NCBI GenBank assembly: GCA_034696485.1
Contig: JAQIWT010000695.1
Coordinates: 1-16,264 of the forward strand
Direction of reading: 5' to 3'
Source: Isohypsibius dastychi
Lineage: Eukaryota; Tardigrada; Eutardigrada; Parachela; Isohypsibiidae
Length of the DNA: 16,264 bases
Made by a program: the position numbers and the translations under genes. The notes under the pieces were generated by a model. It made no database searches and was not told the origin of the DNA. It was given only the letters and a program-made list of their open reading frames with translations. Below, one piece after another: positions 6,568 through 13,744 of this stretch. Positions within the stretch are counted from its first letter, which is position 1. Each line of letters begins with the position of its first letter.

Positions 6568-7229
6568 ATGTCTGTCCATCTCGATCCCGTTTTCGATGAT
6601 CATGCCAACCAACTATTCCAGCTACGTCGGCGATACACCGATAGTTTTGTCCAGGTTGACTTGCGGCTGATGCAAAATTGGATATACAACGTTGAGACGG
6701 CAATGTACGTCTACGATAACGAAACGGGCTTCCCAGTCAGTTACTTGCCAAAGTTCTCGGGTTATGAAGTATCCACCCAATTCCAACCGACTGGACACTG
6801 GACGTCTGCAATAACTATGAATCACGTCACTGGGGGCATCCATTTGCTGAACCAATGTTTGCGAGAGTACAACGCCCAGTTGCAATGTGTCCACATCATT
6901 GGGATCATTTACACTGGAGTTGTGACACAGCCGGCTTCACGCGAAGTTATCATGTTGAAATAAGTTGCATAGCATTTTCTGTCGTTCTTAAATTTATTTT
7001 GACTCTTGTCATGATTATAGGTCAAATGGAACTCTTGTTCGTAAGACTGCTGGGCCAACAATGAACACCCACAATGGAACGTCATCTTCCTAGAATACGA
7101 TAATAAGCATCGCGCAAAGTTGGAGTCAAACGTCCGAACGGAAATGCCAACGAGTACGAAGAGGGAATGAGGGTTTTCTGGCCGGTTGGCGATGGCGTGC
7201 CACCGACTGCATTCATCGAAAAGCCATGA
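6568..7229 (+). pseudogene. Gene with intact first exon and a damaged 3' part
   Basis: ATG 6568 (context AAAAATG) opens 131 codons to TAA 6961-6963: MSVHLDPVFDDHANQLFQLR, then LMQNWIYNVETAMYVYDNE, and VIMLK at the end. The next 60 bases look like an intron ending in TGATTATAG (7018-7020), but the donor reads ATAAGT instead of GTAAGT. Beyond it the first-exon frame resumes with a stop at 7042, then reads WANNEHPQWNVIFLEYDNKH. After an apparent 2-base insertion at CGCGC (7111-7115) another frame reads NEYEEGMRVFWPVGDGVPP and ends at TGA 7227-7229. The most economical reading is a gene that lost its donor and then decayed. A shorter functional protein ending at 6963 cannot be excluded. Family unknown. 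Confidence 0.42.
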
Positions 7230-7396
7230 GCAGTCAGTCACTAATTTTCATTTTATTCCACTATTCACATTTTGTTTCCATTTCGTGATTTTTGGTCTCC
7301 AACAATTTCTTTCCAAGAATTTTTTTCATCGCGTTGCCCTTTTTTTTGAATTTTTGACTTGTTTCTTGAATTTAACAAAATTACCGTGCGCGTGCT

Positions 7397-7418
7397 TTGA
7401 CCTGCTGTGCTAGGTCAA
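7397..7418. promoter_or_regulatory. Inverted AGGTCA half-sites
   Basis: TTGACCT (7397-7403) and AGGTCAA (7412-7418) form a perfect 7-base inverted repeat with 8 bases between. AGGTCA is the nuclear-receptor half-site, and this diverging arrangement is called an everted repeat. Binding is speculative; it may equally be a small hairpin. Confidence 0.28.
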
Positions 7419-7523
7419 GTTCATAACTGCCGGTGGCAATCAGTTGGCTCGCTTCGGATATCATTCACACTTTCACTCACCAGCCTTCTCGTTTCAAAAA
7501 ACCAGAGAACCAGTGAGCTCACT

Positions 7524-7965
7524 CATGCGTTTACGCGCACCTGTGTCTCTGAACGAGACTTCGGTATTTGCATTACGAGTGGGTGCAATATTTAGCTCGA
7601 AAATTCTCATTCGGACTGCAAGGAAGTAACCGTTTTGCAATTTCTGTCGATAAGATATGATGTAATAATTATGGCCCAGTTTAGTCAGTATTCCGCTAGC
7701 CGGTCCGAAAAACTGGCAAATTTGTGATCCACCTTTTGTGTTCAGCGATATTTATTCGATTTCTGTGATTGGGATAATGCTGGTCAGAATCGCAACAAGG
7801 CCTGCACATATCGTCATATATTATGCGCTCGATGTCATTTTTCATCGATATACTGGTATGTTCAATCATGCGATCACGCGCACTTTCAAACTCCAGTTAG
7901 AATCAGCCGTTCTGAGAAATATAGAAACCGGCGTGTTCGGTCATGCGTTTACGCACGCTCGCATG
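7524..7965. repeat. Dispersed CATGCG(T/A)T(T/C)ACGC repeats
   Basis: Three related 17-mers occur: CATGCGTTTACGCGCAC at 7524-7540, CATGCGATCACGCGCAC at 7867-7883 and CATGCGTTTACGCACGC at 7942-7958. The last is followed by CGCATG at 7960-7965, which pairs with its CATGCG start. Sequence after copy 2 (AACTCCAGTTAGAATCAG) resembles that at 7997-8014, so a larger diverged unit of about 110 bp may be repeated. Confidence 0.5.
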
Positions 7966-7999
7966 TTGACCTTTTCTATCTGAAATTCACTCTTCAACT

Positions 8000-8042
8000 C
8001 CAGTCAGATTCTGCAGTTTTCCAAACCGCAGAATCTGTCTGG
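8000..8042. repeat. Near-perfect 43-nt hairpin
   Basis: The arms pair as CCAG/CTGG, a T-T mismatch, CAGATTCTGC/GCAGAATCTG, an A-C mismatch and GTTT/AAAC, around a 3-base loop TCC. That is 18 of 20 positions paired. Each arm is shorter than a usual animal microRNA stem. A fold-back remnant of a transposon, or an RNA processing signal, is also possible. Confidence 0.6.
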
Positions 8043-8232
8043 TTAGCCCTTCTTTCCTCCTTAGTATGATTCGGTTTACGCTTAATAAGTGACCGGAAAT
8101 TACCCGATATATCTGTGATTTTTTACTTGAATTCCCTACACCCCATTATTCTATCTCTCGTCTCGGCTATAAATAGAATACTTTCCATCAACGTTAACAT
8201 GACGTAAAGCAGAACCTCTAGTTTCGACTTAC

Positions 8233-8510
8233 TGAAAGTTGGCCCATTGTCACTTTTCGATCATCACTCCCTCCGAATTCAGCGTCATTATCTTCACTTG
8301 CCGTCGCTGAAGTCGATCTCACTGTCGCTGGCCTGGCTAGACTGTGCCTGAGTGCTGGTTGCTTTGTGTTCCTCAATTTCGCCGTTTTCGACCTCATTCG
8401 GCTTCGGATTGGTATTTGTTCCTTGTTTCTTTTATTTCCACATTTCTTCCCAACGGGGGAGGGGGGGGGGGGCTCAACGCTCACCCCGTGAAATTTCTCG
8501 GCTCCCCTTT
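8233..8510 (-). CDS. Exon of a basic, serine-rich, probably nuclear protein
   Basis: The minus-strand frame opens after a TAA near 8515 and runs through a proline stretch encoded by the C12 tract. It then gives a strongly basic part (KKCGNKRNKEQIPIRSRMRS, then KLRNTKQPALRHSLARPAT), a Ser/Thr/Asp-rich part (TSATASEDNDAEFGGSDD) and RKVTMGQLS. It ends at a consensus donor, GTAAGT, whose first G is at 8232. Basic clusters followed by an acidic Ser-rich segment are typical of intrinsically disordered nuclear proteins. The true 5' boundary is unclear: a possible acceptor, TTTTTTCCAG, lies at about 8535-8544, but the frame joined to it stops before the C tract. No domain is recognised. The next exon was not found. 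Confidence 0.45.
8455..8472. repeat. G5-A-G12 tract
   Basis: A near-homopolymer of G on the plus strand inside the minus-strand exon at 8233-8510, where it encodes Pro repeats. An indel here would change the reading frame, so the exon's upstream frame is uncertain. Confidence 0.8.
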
Positions 8511-9414
8511 TTCCGACTTAGCTTTCGTCTCACGGTTACTGGAAAAAAGGGAAGACTATAACCTTTATTTAAATTGAATACTCCTTGAATTAGTGAACTT
8601 ATCATACCATGAAAAATCACAACCAGAAAAGGTGTGTGATGGGAAACGGACTCCCATCGAAGCCGTTTCATTCTCCAACACCACATCCGGTATGCAGATT
8701 GTTCAAAATTACTAAATTTCATGTTACATCAGCGTGAAATGACTAGGCACTGACGCAGATGTTTTGCTGCCGGATTTGTCTGAAAAATAACGACCTTATC
8801 CAGTATCAAATTCAAATAAGGACTAAATCTCTCATTATCCAAAACCAAAACCTAAATCAAAATGGACAGCTGGATTGTTTCGGTGTCGGGCAAATGGTTC
8901 TTGATGTGTCTGAGTGGTTCCTCACTGTGGTTATGGTTCGGTTCCCGGTCGATGCTGGTGATGGTTGAGGATTGTGGTCTTTCTAGTTGGCCAGAGTGAT
9001 TCAGCCCGGATCAGCACTACTTGTGTTGTCCAGAACTCACTCAGACGCAAACCCTGCTGCTGTTCTTGGATAACCCTGTTTTTCACCCCCGTCTATCAAC
9101 TAGCCGAGCATCGATAACCTCCAATCTGTTGCATTATCAAACAACATCCATTCATCAAATTTTTTAATTCGAACATGGACCCCATGGTACACTCTTGTTC
9201 TCTTACTTATTGAATTGTTATCCTGCTTTTTTCATGCAGCACTTAGCTTGAAGTGTCAGGTAACACTATTCGATCACTATCAATGCCTTTTCCATCGAAC
9301 TCGTTCTAGTTCTATCGTTATCAACCCTTACCTCAATTGTTTTCGGGCATGCCACAGTTTGCCGCTGATCCTCCGTGCAAAAACAATCAGCTAAATTAGT
9401 TAACCTTCCACTTG
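8511..9414. other. Gene-free stretch
   Basis: Nothing convincing is seen. A 44-codon ORF from an ATG in good context at 8862 (CAAAATGGACAGC) is Trp/Ser/Leu-rich and matches nothing I know. A plus-strand frame around 9016-9165 (LLLFLDNPVFHPRLSTS) has a coding flavour but no boundaries. TTTTTTCATGCAG at 9226-9238 looks like a 3' splice site without a recognisable exon. Confidence 0.4.
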
Positions 9415-9561
9415 ATGAAGGCCAAGTTTTCATATACCTCAGAAAAAGTCCCCCGCGAGCACTTCGGAGTTGCCCGAGGTTACGACTTGTATTCGAACAT
9501 AACGAAGAATTATTTGTTTCAGGTTTGTGGCCTACCCACCTATTCTGTCTTGGTGTCGTGA
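9415..9561 (+). pseudogene. Fragment with dUTPase motif I
   Basis: From ATG 9415 a 48-codon ORF reads MKAKFSYTSEKVPREHFG and then VARGYDLYSNITKNY. In trimeric dUTPases the first conserved motif follows P-x-R with A-x-G-Y-D-L-Y-S, whose Asp helps build the active site that splits dUTP to dUMP and pyrophosphate. The spacing of P-R to A-R-G-Y-D-L-Y-S here is close to that of the family. Nothing after the motif matches the remaining four motifs. TTTGTTTCAG|GTTTGT at 9511-9526 could be an exon end. It may be a host exon or a relic from a retroelement or virus that carried dUTPase. The assignment rests on one motif. Confidence 0.38.
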
Positions 9562-9562
9562 A

Positions 9563-9654
9563 TGTGGGTGATTGTTTGACAACTGACAGAAACTTAGAAT
9601 GAACCAAATGTGGGTGATTGTTTGACAACTGAAAAAAATTTAGAATAAACCAAA
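9563..9654. repeat. 46-bp tandem duplication
   Basis: Two adjacent 46-bp units (9563-9608 and 9609-9654) differ at only four positions. Both start TGTGGGTGATTGTTTGAC and end AACCAAA. The four differences are transitions or C-to-A changes in the second half. The high identity suggests a recent slippage or duplication event. Confidence 0.85.
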
Positions 9655-10012
9655 TTTGATGTTTTTCGCACTTACCCAAAAGGTGAACAAAACAGTTTAA
9701 TTGCCGACAAAGTTCAGGCGGTGCGACACATTATCGTACGTCTGGACAATGGTTTGGTTTCGTTTGGTTGATGACCCAACGTCGCTTGCAATCAGACAAA
9801 AGGTCTGTTTAAAAGCCGCAACTTTTTGTCGGGGTCAACAAAAATGTAATGGGCGCCGTACGAAAAACTTGACAAGAAACAAATCAAGCTAGAAGAAACC
9901 TGATGTTTGGTGATCAGATCCATTACAAAGGGAATAGTTCAAGAGAAAATTTCGTAACTTTTCTGAAGACAGGGGCAGGAAGGCGGTTCTTGTATAAAAT
10001 TCCAAACTCAAT
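9655..10012. other. Unassigned stretch downstream (minus sense) of the LINE fragment
   Basis: This may hold the decayed continuation of the LINE toward its reverse transcriptase, but no F-x-D-D motif or other RT landmark is readable in any frame. A plus-strand run DKVQAVRHIIVRLDNGLV near 9709-9762 looks protein-like yet is closed by two stops. Confidence 0.3.
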
Positions 10013-10663
10013 TCACATGGGGTCACATTTTGAGATTGGAGGCGAAGTCGCCTCAATAGAGATCACAGGAAGCTGACGCGGAACAAATATCAGGCCCAGA
10101 GTATTCGACGGTCGAGTTGGAAAATCAACGAGCTGTTTGAAACCGAATTCCGTACCCGCATTCAAAAGTGTTTGGGGATGTTCCGAATCAGCGATGTAGT
10201 TTCTCTGGTCGATTCCAGTAGTGTTGAAATCTCCCATCGAAATAATCCAACGCAGAGTAGTTTAGGGAAGATTTTTGAACAGAGACAACAACACCGGAAG
10301 TTTGGTCTCAATGGAACATGGTAGGCCATGAAAAACATAAAAAATTCAATTAAGCACAACGAGCTCGACAAACAGATCTTCCAGTTCAGGGACCTCCAAA
10401 TCTATTCGACGATATCAACTCAAACCTCTTAGAGCAATGAGAGCTACACCGCCACCGTTCGAATTCCGAGGCCTCCGGAAAACATTGAATAAAAACAAAT
10501 TCGCGAACATCCGGTCCGTAAGGTCGAAATCATTCCGAGTTCCAACTAGTGTTGTAACGTCAGCAGTGCCACAAGACAATTTAATGGCAGTAGTTTTATT
10601 GCAAACACTAATAACATTACAGAACCTGAAGCAAAACGAAAAGATTACATCACCTTTTTTCAT
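10013..10663 (-). pseudogene. LINE-type apurinic-like endonuclease fragment
   Basis: Three landmarks of the exonuclease/endonuclease/phosphatase domain of non-LTR retrotransposons occur in order on the minus strand. The first is FNVFRRPRNSNGGGVALIA (the Y/F-R-x-D-R then G-G-G-V-A-L segment) in the frame from 10663 to 10415. Next comes a middle part around 10380-10250 with LEDLFVEL and FYVFHGLP in a frame with stops. Last is MGDFNTTGIDQRN, LLNAGTEFGFKQLVDFPTRP and SNTLGLIFV from 10237 to 10013. The domain nicks target DNA to prime reverse transcription; G-D-F-N carries metal/active-site residues. Several frameshifts and stops separate the pieces, so it is dead. A CR1-, L2- or RTE-like clade is plausible but undetermined. 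Confidence 0.78.
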
Positions 10664-10753
10664 TTTTCGACAAAATTGATATAGGTTTCAGCGGAGCAGG
10701 TTTCCAGGAACGGATGAATTGATCCGTGTGTTCCTGCCATCATTGCGTGGATA

Positions 10754-11990
10754 CTAATTCCATTGCCGAATCGAGATATCCACGGGCCGAATGTCAGATT
10801 TCATCATTGCAGCTTCGAATTCTACAGTGGTTCCACGGTGATCCTTTTGTTCCATTTTACGAACATCCACAAAACGAACAAAGATTCCAAGTCGAACGTG
10901 ATAATCCTTATCATTGTCACTGTCAAGATCTTTCGGCAGTCCACAAACACAAAAACCACGACCAGGAGTTTTGGCAATACTCTAATCCTTGACTGAATCG
11001 TCATTGTTGTGGTTTTTATCGACAACAGCATTACCCTTGGTGATGGTCTGGGGTGGATACGATAATGAGTTGACAATCATACTTTGTCTCCAAAATCCAG
11101 TCCAATTTCTCCCATTCTGGCATACCGCATAGACCATCCGAAACTTTTGCTTCTTTCCTAATCTACCGTGCGTAATCATGCCGGGCTTTCTGAAAGCTCT
11201 TCGTGATTGAGAAGAACTTTTCATGTTTGAACGCACGAGCTAGCACAACGGCGATTGCTTTCAAGCAGCAGTTCTCTGACTTTGGGTGGTGCCGCGGATT
11301 CGGAATAATGAGAATGCAGCTTTTCCGTGATTGCGAATACTCGCGATTTCCAACGGTCAACCGGTTGAGTTTGAGATGATTGTTTCGGCCACCAACTTCA
11401 ATATTTCTGGCGACGTCAAAGCGGACTTTTACTGGCCCGTCAAGCAGGAAATGGCCATTTCCGCTGTTGAACAACTGCTAAACAAGTGAACTTTTCTGGC
11501 GTTTTGTCAGAAACTGAGCCGGCATTCCTGGTGTCGACACGAATCTGTTCACGATGTCGTCTTTTATGAAATTTAGCTGGACTCAATCGTCTCTCTTGAT
11601 GTCATGGAATTCATACAAGTAGTCAATCAACTGGTCGTAGAAACTGCCCAGAGAACCAAGATGGTCGAAATAATCGTCCGGGTTAGACACCGGAATGTTG
11701 ACGGTCAGAGTGAAAGCATCTTCCAGGGCATGAAATGCCTGGGCCACTCGAATGTGTCTTGTGAAAAAGTCGATTGTAAATAGACTTGGTGATTTTCTTG
11801 GCACGGCACGACAGCCTGTGGCCTGGCGGTTTCGAATGGAACATTTCTTCTTTGGTGAAAATGCTTGAATTTCCCGGTGACTACACTGGCAATTCTGGAT
11901 CGTACAGCTAGCATAGGTTATATTTATACAAAATGATGCACAACCAACCCAATGTGACCTTACATTCGTGCCATTATAACAAAATAACAA
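10754..11990 (-). pseudogene. Relic resembling the N-terminal half of a Polinton-type DNA polymerase B
   Basis: Coding-like sequence runs from about 11860 to TAG 10756-10754: one frame to 11163 with stops at 11585-11583 and 11477-11475, then another from 11236 with a stop at 10984-10982. Pieces in order are FTRHIRVAQAFHALEDAFTL, GSFYDQLIDYLYEF, IVNRFVSTPGMPAQFLTK, NSGNGHFLLDGPVKVRFDV, CILIIPNP and ENCCLKAIAVVLARAF. The last (an Ile-rich strand, then C-C/L-x-R/K-A-I-x-V) and its distance from the preceding VRFDV strand recall the region before the exonuclease domain of protein-primed Polinton polymerases, which copy the element. No polymerase motifs A, B or C are in the window; the LINE relic begins where the rest would follow. 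Assignment is by pattern and context. Confidence 0.45.
11921..11928 (-). promoter_or_regulatory. TATA-like box before the polymerase-like relic
   Basis: Minus-strand TATAAATA, with a possible start site near 11895 and an ATG at 11859-11857 region downstream in AAGAAATG context. It lies at the upstream end of the coding-like stretch. AT-rich chance matches are common. Confidence 0.3.
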
Positions 11991-12091
11991 GTAACAATAT
12001 TAAAACCAACAGAGATGCGCCACTTAATAAAACGGACACGATAATATGCAGTCAAAAAGAAGATGAATCGTCTAGTGATTGCTCAGTTATT

Positions 12092-12443
12092 TTAAGGCTT
12101 TGGAATGATGAACTTCTGAAGTTCGAAGACTCGTGGCTTTTTTGCCTTTGGAGTCGATTGGCCGGATGGAGTGGGTCCAGGAGTCGATTGGCCAGGGGTC
12201 GATGGCCCAGAGGTAGATTTGATAGAAGTAGTAGGTCCGGAAGGCAGGACTCGTAGAGGAAGGGTGACTTCCATGCGCGGCTGTGGTGGCGGGGGTGGTT
12301 GAACTTCCTCATGTGGAATAACACTTGGTCGACTTTTTTGATAACACCAAAGTCATTTGTTCATTCGCAATGAAAGATTGTGAGGTCAAATCTGCTCCGA
12401 TGCCAGGTTTAAATGTTAAACACCATGATGGGCCTTCTATCAT
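12092..12443 (-). pseudogene. Pro/Ser/Thr-rich ORF with a homopolymer frameshift
   Basis: ATG 12443 opens a frame reading MIEGPSWCLTFKPGIGADLT and then FIANEQMTLVLSKK. At the A6 run (T6 on the plus strand, 12334-12339) one extra base moves the coding signal to the next frame, which continues RPSVIPHEEVQPPPPQP and MEVTLPLRVLPSGPTT. It then gives a repeated S-T-P-G-Q / P-T-P-S-G-Q segment, a basic cluster PKAKKPRVF and ends FELQKFIIPKP at TAA 12094-12092. Upstream in the first frame, to 12560, SPTGSIPTTSTPVTIPRNP suggests more protein beyond stops at 12470 and 12446. It lies upstream of the polymerase-like relic on the same strand, so membership of the same element is possible. Family not recognised. 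Confidence 0.45.
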
Positions 12444-12560
12444 TTACAACCTCGAAGATTTAGTAGTCTACTTTAAACGACATGCTTGGTAGATTCTGGG
12501 ATTTCTGGGTATGGTCACCGGCGTGGAGGTGGTCGGAATTGATCCTGTCGGAGAGGCATT

Positions 12561-12943
12561 TTACTTGGAAGGAAAAAAAATTCTTAGACCGAAAATTCAA
12601 ACTGCGCTCGCCCGTTTTTCAAAAATGTAAGTCAAATATGCTCATTGCCATTCCCTGAAAACCACGGTTTTTGTTCATCGGAATATTTTGCGGGCAAAAC
12701 GTTGTTGTAAATCCTGTTTCTGCTCGCGAAGCATCATGCTCGAACGGAATCTCTCTTCGCAATTACCGCTCAATGTTTTCCGTTCGCACATATTCGAAAT
12801 TCAAAAAGACATGTGCTGCATTTAACCTTGTGGACAATGAGGAAAGTGGAATGAAAACATAAAAGGCCCCGTTTTGACTTGAAATTATACATGCCTCCAC
12901 CCGAATCATTCTCATTATTTCCGTCTTAAAATTGAGGTTCAAG
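12561..12943 (+). promoter_or_regulatory. Upstream region of the LRR gene, with TATA-like CATAAAAG
   Basis: No gene is seen. CATAAAAG at 12858-12865 would place transcription start near 12888-12893 and a leader of about 55 bases before the ATG at 12944. The rest is AT-rich with no clear elements. Confidence 0.42.
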
Positions 12944-13685
12944 ATGGGTTCCTTCGTTGCCCTCGTTGTTTTGGGTTCCGCAGCCGCTGTTCGTGCTGAA
13001 ACTTGTATTGAGGGATGCACTTGCATCCTTTCATTGGGGAGACTTGACTGCGAGAAGGCAGAACTGCGCGTGTTTCCGCCTGACGGAAACTGGATTCGAG
13101 ATTTAGACCTGCGAGAGAATCGTCTGACTGGATTCCCGGAATATCCCCTGCAGAACATCTTTGCTATTTTGACTCGATTGGATATGCGGAAGAATCCTCT
13201 TCTTCCCTGTGCTGTGTTCACCCCGAATATCTCAATCATGGCTGATTGTAAGTCTATTTTGTATTCTGTTCATTTCCATTTTGAACGGAAGTTTGTAGGT
13301 TTTGACGGATTCGATCCGAATTTCATCTCGGATCCCGATCCTGTCACCTCGTGACAGGACCCGTGGCACAGTTTTCCCGTGTTTGTTTTTATTTTGTATA
13401 AATTTTCTTGTTTCGGACGGAATGTTTCTAGTTGTCACGAGTTCTCCGAACCCGGATGCAGAATTCACGTTGGGAAATCTGTTGTATGCGGGGATCGGTG
13501 ATGGTTTCGTGGTTTTTGTTATTGTCAGCTTTGTTGGGGGACACTGCATTATTCTGAAGCGTCGTCGCACAGGCCAGAAGCGTTTGGGAAGATTCACTTT
13601 CGATTCACTTCCCCTGCCGGAACCGAAAGATCTGATGAGCCTTGCCATTTTCAATGTCAGCCCGACATTCGATTCTTCTGTTTAA
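12944..13685 (+). CDS. Spliced single-pass membrane protein with N-terminal LRR cap and one LRR
   Basis: Exon 1 is 12944-13247 and exon 2 13432-13685. The intron has donor GTAAGT, acceptor TGTTTCTAG and joins in phase 1. The product, about 185 residues, starts with a signal peptide (MGSFVALVVLGSAAAVRA, cleavage near A-E). A cysteine-rich cap follows (CIEGCTCILSLGRLDC), as in the LRRNT that shields leucine-rich repeats. Next are LDLRENRLTGFP, one LRR unit, and LTRLDMRKNPLLPC, entering a second. Exon 2 gives a membrane helix (IGDGFVVFVIVSFVGGHCII) with the stop-transfer sequence KRRRTGQKR and a short cytosolic tail. Expected topology is type I: a small extracellular LRR head for ligand or adhesion contacts. 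With so few repeats it is unusually short. A TATA-like box precedes it and AATAAA follows. Confidence 0.78.
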
Positions 13686-13744
13686 TTTTCTGTTTTTCAG
13701 TTTTGTGTTTTTCGCACCGTTGCGCAATTTATCTTACATTCTGG

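Larger units (their letters stand above)
7230..8232. other. Gene-free stretch with short repeats and hairpins
   Basis: No convincing coding frame is seen on either strand; open frames here have low-complexity Phe/Ser/Thr-rich translations. What it holds are the AGGTCA inverted repeat (7397-7418), the CATGCG-type repeats (7524-7965) and the 43-nt hairpin (8000-8042), each listed separately. It could be regulatory DNA or an old non-autonomous element. Confidence 0.45.

Noticed and set aside
6909-7241. Minus-strand 110-codon ORF
   Set aside because: It is the reverse of the damaged 3' part of the gene at 6568, and it also runs across the AT-rich intron-like segment; the plus-strand readings have better composition.
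7186-8050. CRISPR-like array from the CATGCG repeats
   Set aside because: Only three copies at irregular spacing (343 and 75 bases) in a eukaryotic setting with no associated genes.
9266-9679. Minus-strand 137-codon ORF
   Set aside because: Part is the translated 46-bp tandem repeat and the rest is antisense to the dUTPase-motif frame; no family features.
12330-12345. Possible -1 programmed frameshift at A AAA AAG
   Set aside because: The heptamer is in register, but the coding-quality downstream frame is +1, not -1; an indel explains it more simply.
12763-13239. Minus-strand 158-codon ORF
   Set aside because: Antisense shadow of the LRR gene's first exon, whose signal peptide, LRR motifs and splice sites give far stronger support.
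13232-13654. Minus-strand 140-codon ORF
   Set aside because: Antisense shadow of the intron and second exon of the LRR gene.
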